Assembly: GCA_038561985.1 (NCBI GenBank)
Contig: CP073276.1
Coordinates: 992,001-1,056,000, forward strand
Reading direction: 5' to 3'
DNA: 64,000 nucleotides
DNA from: Petrimonas sulfuriphila
Lineage (GTDB): Bacteria > Bacteroidota > Bacteroidia > Bacteroidales > Dysgonomonadaceae
A program made the translations under genes and the position numbers. Shown piece after piece: positions 17,975 through 25,576 of this stretch. Numbering within the stretch: position 1 is the stretch's first letter; each line of letters begins with the position of its first letter. The notes beneath the pieces were generated by a model. The model ran no database searches. It was given only the letters and a program-made list of their open reading frames with translations, and was not told the origin of the DNA.

Positions 17975-18724
17975 ATGAAGAGAGTAGTATTAATTCGTCA
18001 CGGCGAAAGCGTGTGGAACAAGGAGAACCGTTTTACGGGATGGACCGATGTGGATTTAACTGAAAAAGGTGTTGAAGAAGCACACAAAGCAGGGAAATTA
18101 TTGAAAAAAGAGGGTTTTCATTTTGAAAAGGCTTACACCTCTTACCTGAAAAGAGCTGTTAAAACTCTCAACGTCGTCCTGGATGAAATGGATTTGGACT
18201 GGATTCCCGTAGAAAAAACATGGCGCCTCAATGAAAAGCACTACGGCATGCTGCAGGGACTAAATAAATCTGAAACAGCCGAGAAGTACGGCGATGAACA
18301 AGTACTTATCTGGCGCAGAAGCTACGATATTCCTCCAACAGAACTGGCCAAGGACGATCCCCGTTCTCCCTTTATGGATGTCCGCTACAAGGGGGTTGAC
18401 GAAAAGGACTTACCACTTACCGAAGCGTTGAGCCACACAGTAGATCGCATTCTTCCTTACTGGAACGATACAGTTGTTCCCGAAATGAAAGAGAAATACA
18501 ACGAAGTGATTATTGCCGCTCACGGAAACAGTTTACGTGGAATTATCAAACACCTGAAAGGTATTTCTGATGAAGATATCGTTAGCTTAAACCTGCCAAC
18601 AGCTGTTCCCTACGTGTTCGAATTTGACGACAACATGAATCTGGTGAAAGATTATTTCCTGGGCGATCCGGAAGAAATCAAGAAACTAATGGATGCCGTG
18701 GCTAATCAAGCCAAGAAGAAATGA
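17975..18724 (+). CDS. gpmA: 2,3-bisphosphoglycerate-dependent phosphoglycerate mutase
   Basis: 249 residues, full length. Interconverts 3- and 2-phosphoglycerate in glycolysis and gluconeogenesis. The RHGESVWN motif places the phosphohistidine at His9. The KRAVKT segment, [16 protein letters not shown] and the second catalytic region [11 protein letters not shown] are all present. Cytosolic. Own -7 box upstream and a strong terminator downstream indicate a single-gene transcript. Confidence 0.97.
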   Translation: MKRVVLIRHGESVWNKENRFTGWTDVDLTEKGVEEAHKAGKLLKKEGFHFEKAYTSYLKRAVKTLNVVLDEMDLDWIPVEKTWRLNEKHYGMLQGLNKSETAEKYGDEQVLIWRRSYDIPPTELAKDDPRSPFMDVRYKGVDEKDLPLTEALSHTVDRILPYWNDTVVPEMKEKYNEVIIAAHGNSLRGIIKHLKGISDEDIVSLNLPTAVPYVFEFDDNMNLVKDYFLGDPEEIKKLMDAVANQAKKK

Positions 18725-18727
18725 ATA

Positions 18728-18770
18728 AAAAAAGTCAGGGTGCTCAGAACAGGCACCCTGACTTTTATTT
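18728..18770. terminator. intrinsic terminator between gpmA and the thioredoxin-fold gene
   Basis: Stem AGTCAGGGTGC / GCACCCTGACT with an A-run before and a T-run after. It can serve the convergent genes on both strands. Confidence 0.9.
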
Positions 18771-18787
18771 TAATACATTCAAATTAC

Positions 18788-19279
18788 TTAGATCAGTTCT
18801 TTTAATTTTTCAATCGAGAGGTCTATCGCCAAAATAACTCCGTTTTCATCGATCAAGTAATTTTTGAAACCATGCCTCAACCTGAATTCTTTATAAATCG
18901 CTGAGCTGGCTCCTGTTTCATCGCAAAACTGCGAATTTAAATCAATCTTGTCCAAGAGCGCCGTTCTTTCAGAGACGTTCCGGTTCTCGTCAAACGAGAT
19001 CGATAGAAACGTAACGTCAGGGGCTGCTTCTTTTAAATAATTATACAGCTGAACGTTGCTGGCTCTTGATTGGGCATCGTAAGCCGCCCAAAAGCTTAAT
19101 ACTACTTTTCTGCCTTTATATTCGCTTAAGTCGAGATGTTGTCCTTCCAATCCACTGAGAACAATATTTGGAATCTGTTCGCCGGGATAATAACCTGTGG
19201 AAGTTTTTTCGGTTTTGATTGAGCTCGACATAAAGAAAAGCGAAACAATTGCTACAAGACAAAAGTTCACATACTTCAT
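18788..19279 (-). CDS. exported thioredoxin-fold (TlpA/redoxin-like) protein without the CxxC
   Basis: 163 residues. Signal peptide about 1-20. The body follows the TlpA/AhpC-TSA pattern: PGEQIPNIVLSGLEGQHLDLSEYKGRKVVLSFWAAY, FLSISFDENRNVSERTAL, and the cis-Pro region replaced by RHGFKNYLIDENGVILA. At the position of the WCxxC motif the sequence is WAAYDAQSR, so Asp68 and Ser71 stand where the cysteines should be. One Cys remains at QFCDETG. It cannot be an ordinary dithiol oxidoreductase; a structural or sensory role is possible. Own -7 box at 19302-19309. Confidence 0.82.
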   Translation of the reverse strand: MKYVNFCLVAIVSLFFMSSSIKTEKTSTGYYPGEQIPNIVLSGLEGQHLDLSEYKGRKVVLSFWAAYDAQSRASNVQLYNYLKEAAPDVTFLSISFDENRNVSERTALLDKIDLNSQFCDETGASSAIYKEFRLRHGFKNYLIDENGVILAIDLSIEKLKELI

Positions 19280-19301
19280 AAAAAATGTTTTAATTAATAC
19301 T

Positions 19302-19309
19302 CAAACTTA
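19302..19309 (-). promoter_or_regulatory. -7 box for the thioredoxin-fold gene
   Basis: Minus-strand TAAGTTTG, exact consensus, 23 nt before the ATG at 19279. Confidence 0.6.
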
Positions 19310-19595
19310 CTTGTGCTTCACGCATTTAACTAAGTTTATTTACTGTTGACTTTTCGCTAAAAGTCATCATTTCCAGGGACAAAATTACGTCCGTTTTTAT
19401 TAAAAAAAAACTTTTACGCCAAAAACTTTGTTTCCAAGTGTTAAAATCAACTTAAATAAACATACGATAACCTATCTATCAGGGATATACAAACAATCAC
19501 CCCGAATCGTATTGAGGTAAATTTCCACACCCAGTAACGAACATCAACAAAGTACCAAAAAACAGGAACGATCCCTTTCAATTAAAAAATAATTA
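19310..19595. other. divergent intergenic region, no gene seen
   Basis: AT-rich spacer between two divergent genes. I see no coding frame, RNA gene or long repeat in it beyond the two flanking promoter boxes. Confidence 0.6.
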
Positions 19596-19603
19596 TACCT
19601 TTG
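19596..19603 (+). promoter_or_regulatory. -7 box for the DUF1080 gene
   Basis: TACCTTTG, exact consensus. It contains the in-frame TTG at 19601, so that codon cannot be the start; the ATG at 19658 follows about 50 nt after the expected transcript start. Confidence 0.65.
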
Positions 19604-19657
19604 TTCCAATTGTTAAGTAGCGGCTATAAGTGCATAAAAAAAGCAAAACATTTCTTC

Positions 19658-20335
19658 ATGCAAATAAAAAATTCACTTTACAAGAGAACAACCCCTTATA
19701 TCGTAGTAGCTTTTCTGATTGGTTTATCTGCTTGTGTTGGCAATCAAAAAAGTAAGAACGCCACTGAGACTATACCCCAACGTGTTGATTCCGGCTGGGT
19801 TCAGTTGTTTGATGGCAAATCACTGGATGGCTGGCAAATTACCAACTTTGGTACGCAAGGCACGGTTCAGGTTATTGAAGGTGAAATTGTGCTTGGAATG
19901 GGAGATGGCTGTACAGGTATTACCTGGAATGGGAATTTCCCAAAAACAGATTACGAAGTGAAGCTGGAAGCTAAAAAAATAACCGGTAACGATTTTTTTT
20001 GCGGAATGACTTTCCCTGTGAAAGATTCGTTTTGCACTTTGATCATAGGAGGATGGGGCGGTCCGGTGGTGGGTCTTAGCAACATCGACGGATCAGACGC
20101 ATCGGACAACGAAAGTCACACTTTGAAAAAATTCGACCACGATACCTGGTACGCCATTCACTTAAAAGTATCCTCCGAAAAGATTGAAGCATGGATTGAT
20201 GGGGAACAAGTCGTAGATTTTTCTACCTCGGGAAAGCAACTTTCCGTCCGCAGTGAAGTAAGCCTTTCAAAGCCCTTTGGCATTTGTTCGTGGAGGACAA
20301 CCTCAGCTTTGCGAAATATTCACTTGAAAGAGTAA
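19658..20335 (+). CDS. DUF1080 (3-keto-disaccharide hydrolase) domain lipoprotein
   Basis: 225 residues from the ATG at 19658. Lipoprotein signal with lipobox LSAC at Cys26. The domain starts with WVQLFDGKSLDGWQI and runs as a concanavalin-like beta sandwich (IEGEIVLGMGDGCTGITW, DYEVKLEAKKITGNDFFCGMTFPV, WYAIHLKVSSEKIEAWIDGEQVVDF). DUF1080 proteins bind or cleave (3-keto) glycosides at the cell surface in Bacteroidota and Planctomycetota. Tryptophans and acidic residues are present, but the substrate is not readable. Located next to sialidase-like genes. Confidence 0.87.
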   Translation: MQIKNSLYKRTTPYIVVAFLIGLSACVGNQKSKNATETIPQRVDSGWVQLFDGKSLDGWQITNFGTQGTVQVIEGEIVLGMGDGCTGITWNGNFPKTDYEVKLEAKKITGNDFFCGMTFPVKDSFCTLIIGGWGGPVVGLSNIDGSDASDNESHTLKKFDHDTWYAIHLKVSSEKIEAWIDGEQVVDFSTSGKQLSVRSEVSLSKPFGICSWRTTSALRNIHLKE

Positions 20336-20723
20336 GTAAGTATTAGCTACTTTTTAACAGTCACTTTTTATCGTCAACCCCAATTGTCTGAAGAACAAAG
20401 CTTGGTAAAACTCAACTACCACCACAGATCTAGCTGCAGTGCAAAATATTGTTCCATATGCATAGAACCGATACCGGATGGCTCCAAAACTTGGTTCTAT
20501 TTACTTATAATCGAGTTGATAAACTTGTTTTGTATTTCCTCCGGTGTTTGGATTTCACAATGGTAAGTCCGATATTTATTTGAAAATTATGGTATTTTTG
20601 TTTTTTATTCGAACGAAACATCACTTAATTTAACTTTCCATGAGTCAAACAAAATTAATCAGCTCATTTCTAAACAGATACAAACCTCTACGCGATTGAA
20701 TATTTATTCGATAACAGAAAAAG
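20336..20723. other. intergenic region with a possible promoter
   Basis: About 390 nt without a convincing gene. A 60-codon open frame at 20384-20566 shows no family features. A TAnnTTTG box (TATTTTTG) lies at 20593-20600, in place to transcribe the sialidase remnant. Confidence 0.55.
20593..20600 (+). promoter_or_regulatory. -7 box before the sialidase remnant
   Basis: TATTTTTG, exact consensus, 124 nt before the ATG at 20724. Confidence 0.45.
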
Positions 20724-21248
20724 ATGGACAACAGAAAGTACAACAGACGCAATTTCTTAAAAATCTCCGGATTGACAACAATGGGAAGCCTACTGACCCA
20801 TCGATTGCCGACAAACAATAAGCATATTTATTCCGTTTTGAACCAAGGAACAATACCCGCGGACACACCACAAAACAGGATCGCTGAAATCGTGGAAACA
20901 AAGCTTGTCTCCAAAGAGTCCGGAAAGTACCTGATTATTGGTCAGTCAATTGACGAAAACGGCCATCCAAAAGCAACCCAACCTTTTATCGAACCTAACC
21001 GCTGCCTCGGCTGGCCTTCGATCACAAAAACCGATAAGGGAGAGTTGCTGATTGTTTACTCGGGAGACAGAGATTCACACGTTTGCCCCTGGGGAAAAAC
21101 CCGACTCATCCGCAGTACGAATAATGGGAAAACCTGGTCTGAACCAGAAACAGTAAACAACAGTCCATTGGATGACCAGGAGACGTATTCTATCAACAGG
21201 AAAATCAAGGGGGACCTACATCTGTCTTCACAACACACTGGAAATTAA
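20724..21248 (+). pseudogene. truncated sialidase (BNR/Asp-box) with Tat-type signal
   Basis: 174 codons open, less than half of a normal sialidase-like protein. The N terminus has a twin-arginine motif (NRRNFLKISG, residues 7-16). After the signal come strands typical of the family (GWPSITKTDKGELLIVYSGDR) and one Asp box, STNNGKTWSEPETVNNSPLDD. The frame then degenerates and stops at TAA 21246-21248. In the -1 frame the sequence continues GGPTSVFTTHWKLKQGNS before a stop, so a frameshift plus loss of the C-terminal part is likely. The GC-rich pirin gene begins 28 nt later, at the probable breakpoint. Confidence 0.75.
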
Positions 21249-21276
21249 AACAAGGTAATTCATAAAATAAAATAAT

Positions 21277-22152
21277 ATGTCAAACATTGGATTGATCATT
21301 GAAGAACGGGCGGCCAGTATCGGTAACTTTATGGTAGGACGTCTTCTGCCTTTCCGACAGAAAAGGACGGTAGGCCCTTTCGCATTTATCGACCATATGG
21401 GGCCTGCCACGATGCAGTCCGGAGAGAACCTGGATGTACCGCCACATCCCCATATCGGCCTTTCCACCCTCACCTACCTGTTCGACGGGGCAATCATGCA
21501 CCGTGACAGCATCGGCAATGAGGTGGAGATTACACCCGGGGCTGTGAACTGGATGACAGCCGGTAGAGGAGTGGTCCACTCGGAGCGAACACCCGAGCGA
21601 CTGCGCGACACCAAAAAAGTGCTCCACGGTATGCAAATATGGGTGGCACTCCCCACAGCAATGGAGGAGACAGAATCTTCATTCTTCCACATCCCCGCTG
21701 AAGAGATACCCGCCTGGGAGATGCACGGGATACAAACAAAGTTGATCGCCGGTGAAGTGTTCGGGAAGAAATCACCGGTACCGGTCTACAGCCCTCTATA
21801 CCTGATCGAGCTGAAAAGCGACAAGCCGCAGATGTTCAATCCGGACGGTGAACTGTATGGGGAGAGCGGACTCTATATCCTGAAAGGGAAGGTGCGAATT
21901 GAAAACTACAGTTTTGGGCCCGGAAAGTTGCTGATTGCACAAAACAGCCGTCTCTGCGCGTTCGAGATGGGCCCTGACACCAGGGTCTACCTCTTTGGCG
22001 GCGAACCTTTTCCAGAACGGCGTTATATAGACTGGAACTTCGTCTCTTCGAGAAGGGAGAGACTTCTACAGGCAAAAGAGGATTGGGTTAACCGTCGCTT
22101 CCCGGAAGTGCCGGGAGAGTCAGAATTTGTGCCTTATCCGGAATTTAAATAG
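21277..22152 (+). CDS. pirin family protein
   Basis: 291 residues, normal pirin length with two cupin halves. The N-terminal cupin has LPFRQKRTVGPFAFIDHMGPATM, then the metal-ligand region PPHPHIGLSTLTYLFDGAIMHRDSIG and the glutamate in EVEITPGAVNWMTAGRGVVHSERTP. These give the His/His/His/Glu set typical of pirins. Some bacterial pirins are quercetin dioxygenases, others bind enzymes or regulators; which applies is unknown. GC content is visibly higher (about 53% in a 60-nt sample) than in the flanking sialidase genes. It is followed after 9 nt by the oxidoreductase gene. Confidence 0.93.
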   Translation: MSNIGLIIEERAASIGNFMVGRLLPFRQKRTVGPFAFIDHMGPATMQSGENLDVPPHPHIGLSTLTYLFDGAIMHRDSIGNEVEITPGAVNWMTAGRGVVHSERTPERLRDTKKVLHGMQIWVALPTAMEETESSFFHIPAEEIPAWEMHGIQTKLIAGEVFGKKSPVPVYSPLYLIELKSDKPQMFNPDGELYGESGLYILKGKVRIENYSFGPGKLLIAQNSRLCAFEMGPDTRVYLFGGEPFPERRYIDWNFVSSRRERLLQAKEDWVNRRFPEVPGESEFVPYPEFK

Positions 22153-22161
22153 AGAAAATTG

Positions 22162-22764
22162 ATGAAAACACTGTTAATCGGTGCCACGGGTGCTACGGGC
22201 AGCGACCTGCTGCAGCTGTTGCTGAACGACGGCGAGATAGAGAGCGTAGAGATTTTCGTCAGGAGAGACCCGCAGATACGACACGCTAAACTGACGGTAA
22301 ACCGGATCGATTTTGAAAGGCCGGAGCAATGGGCCCACCGGGTGAAGGGGGATATCCTCTTCTCTTGCCTGGGGACCACCCTGAAAGACGCCGGCAGTAA
22401 GGCAGCGCAATGGAAGGTGGATTTCGATTACCAGTACCGGTTTGCTAAAGTTGCCAAAGAAAACGGAATGAAATGCTTTGTCCTGGTCTCATCGATGAAC
22501 GCCTCCTCGAGATCACCGTTCTTTTATGCCCGGATGAAAGGAAAACTGGAGGAAGCAGTGCGGAAACTGGAATTCCCAAAACTATTGATATTTCGGCCTC
22601 CATCACTGATACGCAAACAGAGCAATCGGACGTTGGAGCTGGCCGGGGTGAAAGCGATTCGTTTCTTCAACCGGCTGGGACTCTTCCCCTCGCTGCGACC
22701 GCTACCGACAGACCAGCTGGCCAAAGAAATGCTCCGTGCTGCCAAGGAGAGTGTCGTCGGATGA
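22162..22764 (+). CDS. NAD(P)H-binding atypical SDR-family protein
   Basis: 200 residues from the ATG at 22162 (MKTLLIGATGATGSDLLQLL). The glycine-rich Rossmann motif GATGATG is at residues 7-13. It is followed by IEIFVRRDP-type strand 2, the DILFSCLGTT segment and KCFVLVSSMNASSRSPFFYARMKG, where a Y-x-x-x-K (YARMK) could be catalytic. A C-terminal ILRPPSLI-like segment (LIFRPPSLIRK) also fits. Related to HTATIP2/NmrA-like proteins; substrate unknown. Forms a two-gene unit with the pirin gene and shares its raised GC. Confidence 0.85.
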   Translation: MKTLLIGATGATGSDLLQLLLNDGEIESVEIFVRRDPQIRHAKLTVNRIDFERPEQWAHRVKGDILFSCLGTTLKDAGSKAAQWKVDFDYQYRFAKVAKENGMKCFVLVSSMNASSRSPFFYARMKGKLEEAVRKLEFPKLLIFRPPSLIRKQSNRTLELAGVKAIRFFNRLGLFPSLRPLPTDQLAKEMLRAAKESVVG

Positions 22765-22795
22765 TTCAGACAAAATAAAAATTTATAGTATTTTT

Positions 22796-23950
22796 ATGTA
22801 TAAAAAGTTCATATTTTGCTGGCAATTAAGTCTTGTTGTTGCCAACGCCCTAATTATTGGGTTACTCATTTCTTGCTTATCCATTAGAGATGCAAACAGA
22901 TTATCCGATTATTCTCCTAATACAGTATTAAAACTACCTCCCTCAAGCAATAATCCCCGGAACAGTGAAGGCGATTTTATAACTCTTAAAGACGGCAGGG
23001 TTTTGTTTGTGTACAGCCACTACACCAGTGGATCCGGAGGAGATCATGATCCGGCCTTTCTGGCGGGCCGATATTCTGCAGATGGAGGAAGAACCTGGAC
23101 TACTGAAGATGAAACCATCATTGAGAATGAAGGAGGGATGAATGTGATGTCAGTTTCGTTGCTTCGTTTACAAAACGGGAACATAGCCCTCTTTTACTTG
23201 AAGAAAAACTCAACGGAAGACTGTATTCCCATGATGCGAATTTCTAGAGATGAAGCCAAATCCTGGAGTGATGCCGTACCCTGCATCACTGATAAAAAAG
23301 GTTATTTTGTCCTCAATAACGACAGGGTCATCCAATTACAAGATGGGCGATTATTGATGGCTGTTGCATTACATCAAATTCCTGGAGGGAAATGGGAGAA
23401 CCAAGCTGATTTATATTGTTACTTTTCGGATGATAATGGACAAACCTGGCAATCTAGCTCCCAAGTTCCTAATAATACCGACATTATCACTCAAGAACCC
23501 GGATTAATCGAGATGAAGGACGGTAGAATAATGATGTATATTCGCGCAAGTGGAGGGTTTCAGCGGTTGTCTTATTCATCGGACAGGGGGCAAACCTGGA
23601 GCCACATTGAAGCCAGTAATATACCGTCTCCCTTATCACCAGCGACTATCGAAAGGATTCCTGGTACTGGCGACTGGTTGCTGGTATGGAACAACAACGA
23701 TGGCTCGAATCTTGAAATCAAGGATAAAAGGACACCGATAACGATTGCCGTTTCCAAAGATGAAGGAAAGACATGGGAGAAAATCAAAAATATTCATGCT
23801 GATCCAGACGGATGGTATTGCTATATAGCAATTCACTTTGTAGATAATAAAAATATTTTACTGAGTTATTGTGCTGGAAGCCAATCTCAGAAAACACACT
23901 TGGCTGTCACAGAAAATACGTTATTGCATATAAAATGGTTGTATGAATAA
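22796..23950 (+). CDS. sialidase-like (exo-alpha-sialidase fold) lipoprotein
   Basis: 384 residues from the ATG at 22796. Lipoprotein signal with LLISC at Cys27. A six-bladed propeller is indicated by at least three Asp boxes: SADGGRTW, SSDRGQTW and SKDEGKTW, plus a near match SDDNGQTW. The strand pattern EGDFITLKDGRVLFVYSHY and EPGLIEMKDGRIMMYIRAS is typical of sialidase-superfamily glycosidases in Bacteroidota. I cannot locate the full catalytic arginine triad with certainty, so the glycosidic bond cleaved is unknown. Codon use is like the chromosome average and unlike the GC-rich pair just upstream. Confidence 0.85.
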   Translation: MYKKFIFCWQLSLVVANALIIGLLISCLSIRDANRLSDYSPNTVLKLPPSSNNPRNSEGDFITLKDGRVLFVYSHYTSGSGGDHDPAFLAGRYSADGGRTWTTEDETIIENEGGMNVMSVSLLRLQNGNIALFYLKKNSTEDCIPMMRISRDEAKSWSDAVPCITDKKGYFVLNNDRVIQLQDGRLLMAVALHQIPGGKWENQADLYCYFSDDNGQTWQSSSQVPNNTDIITQEPGLIEMKDGRIMMYIRASGGFQRLSYSSDRGQTWSHIEASNIPSPLSPATIERIPGTGDWLLVWNNNDGSNLEIKDKRTPITIAVSKDEGKTWEKIKNIHADPDGWYCYIAIHFVDNKNILLSYCAGSQSQKTHLAVTENTLLHIKWLYE

Positions 23951-23997
23951 TTTTTATAACGGAGCTTGGGAATAGCATCATTAATTTCAGTAGAGAC

Positions 23998-24834
23998 CTA
24001 TTCAATAGAAATATAACGACTTTTTATACCTTCGGAAGTTATTGTGATTATTCTCATCCCCGGCTCCGCATTACCCAAAGGTTTTCCAACGGCATTGGTG
24101 GTAATCATTGAAATGCCGTTGTGCGATGCTTCGGCATTATTATGCAAATGTCCGGCAAAAATAGCATCCACACCATACCTTTCGAATAATTGAAAGTATC
24201 TATCCCTCACCTCTACGCTTTGATTTGAATAAGTTTCTTTTTCATTAAAGTCGTAAAGAAAGAAGGGATAATGTGTAAATAAGACAATACTGCCCGATTT
24301 TTTTGCTTTGCGCAGTTGGTTTCTCAACCACCGGAATTGTTTTTTCTCCTCTTTCTTGTTTTTATTCGACTTAACAATGACCGAGTTAAGACCAATAAAA
24401 GCCAAATTTTTATGCTTAAATGAAAAACGGTCGGTTCCCCTGCCGTAGTTAGAAAAATAGAAATTAAAGTCATTCTTTGTGGGTGATTGCCCCAAATCGT
24501 GATTACCCGGACTTAGGTAAACCGGAACGTTCTGATGGATGAGAGACGTAATTCTCTTAAATTCTCCAATTTGCAAAATATTTTTTGAGTCGTTAACAAA
24601 ATCGCCGGTAATAACAACAAAATCAGGCTTCAATTCATTGATTCGTCGAACTGCTTTTGTGTAAAGTTCAGTCTCTTTTTCAAAACCTGTGTTATTCTCA
24701 AAAAATCCAAACTGTGTGTCGGTAATTTGCACGATCACCGTGGAGTCTGACTGTGCAAAAGAGTGGGTACAAGACAAGATCAGCATTCCGACAAAGCTGA
24801 CCAGTAGACGAAAATGTTGTTTTGAGGAAGTCAT
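23998..24834 (-). CDS. exported calcineurin-like metallophosphoesterase
   Basis: 278 residues from the ATG at 24834; an upstream ATG at 24852 is less likely. Signal sequence with LILSC or an AQ cleavage site near residue 28. Binuclear metal motifs are all present in order: Asp39 in ITDTQFGF, GDFVND (77-82), GNHD (110-113), FTHYPFF and GHLHNN. A periplasmic phosphodiesterase or phosphatase; substrate unknown. The remnant of a second metallophosphoesterase lies directly upstream on the same strand. Confidence 0.9.
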   Translation of the reverse strand: MTSSKQHFRLLVSFVGMLILSCTHSFAQSDSTVIVQITDTQFGFFENNTGFEKETELYTKAVRRINELKPDFVVITGDFVNDSKNILQIGEFKRITSLIHQNVPVYLSPGNHDLGQSPTKNDFNFYFSNYGRGTDRFSFKHKNLAFIGLNSVIVKSNKNKKEEKKQFRWLRNQLRKAKKSGSIVLFTHYPFFLYDFNEKETYSNQSVEVRDRYFQLFERYGVDAIFAGHLHNNAEASHNGISMITTNAVGKPLGNAEPGMRIITITSEGIKSRYISIE

Positions 24835-24873
24835 AAAAATGGGAGTTTTCATTAATTAACGCTTATTCAACAA

Positions 24874-25176
24874 TTATTTGAGATGATCGGATATACAAAT
24901 CCTTTCATAAGGTGCCGAACTTATTGCCGGATAATATTCGAAAAATATTTCATCGCTATCCTCCAGCCATATCCGGTATGAACTTTAGCAGCGGCTGTTC
25001 ACTTGTGTATACTCTTTTACTTGCCGTACATCATCAGGCTTTGTTTTTAGCCAATCCATATCGTGATCTTCGATGAGGTCGTAATGAATATCTCTCAAAA
25101 CGATAAAACTTTTTTCCTGAGCAACAGCAATTAGAGAAAAGAATAACAATGCAGCAAGCAAGGAAATCTTCTTCAT
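24874..25176 (-). pseudogene. remnant of a second exported metallophosphoesterase
   Basis: The first 63 codons encode a signal peptide (MKKISLLAALLFFSLIAVAQ) and the opening of a metallophosphoesterase: IVLRDIHYDLIEDHDMDWL, with DIH the first metal motif. The frame stops at TAA 24985-24987. Reading on in the same frame gives 36 more sense codons, with IWLEDSDEIFFEYYPAI and ISDHLK, ending at TAA 24874-24876. This looks like N- and C-terminal ends left after a large internal deletion. The GNHD and GHxH motifs are missing, so no activity is expected. Confidence 0.65.
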
Positions 25177-25440
25177 AAAACGAATTATTTAATATTTATT
25201 AGGATTCTTCTGCATTTATACCATTATAAACATGGCAACAGTTCATATTGTTGTAAAAAAAAGTAAAAACTATTTGTTACTTCACTCCTGCCTCACATCC
25301 CGGAAATGCAATAATTGTTGGTAAGTTCAATTGAATGCTTACCGTATCCCAACATGTTTATGTGAAAATTCAAGTAAATTCTTGAAGAAATGGACAAAGC
25401 GAATTAATAACTTGAGATTTATTTTAATTCAATTTTTAAT

Positions 25441-25448
25441 TATCTTTG
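25441..25448 (+). promoter_or_regulatory. distal -7 box for the GH95 gene
   Basis: TATCTTTG, exact consensus. Confidence 0.5.
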
Positions 25449-25539
25449 AAAATCAGTTTCAACTCTAAAGACAACTAAAGCATCCGCTTTATAATTACAC
25501 AAATTTTGTACTGGGCTCCATTTATTAATACCCGCCCTT

Positions 25540-25547
25540 TATTTTTG
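25540..25547 (+). promoter_or_regulatory. proximal -7 box for the GH95 gene
   Basis: TATTTTTG, exact consensus, 29 nt before the ATG at 25577. Confidence 0.55.
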
Positions 25548-25576
25548 TATTTATCAAACATGAAGAAAACTCAAAC

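Larger units (their letters stand above)
25177..25576. other. intergenic region with two candidate promoters for GH95
   Basis: About 400 nt, AT-rich, no coding frame or RNA gene seen. It carries two exact TAnnTTTG boxes, at 25441-25448 and 25540-25547, facing the GH95 gene. Confidence 0.6.

Noticed and set aside
20384-20566. A 60-codon open frame between DUF1080 and the sialidase remnant
   Set aside because: No signal, motif, codon pattern or promoter consistent with a gene.
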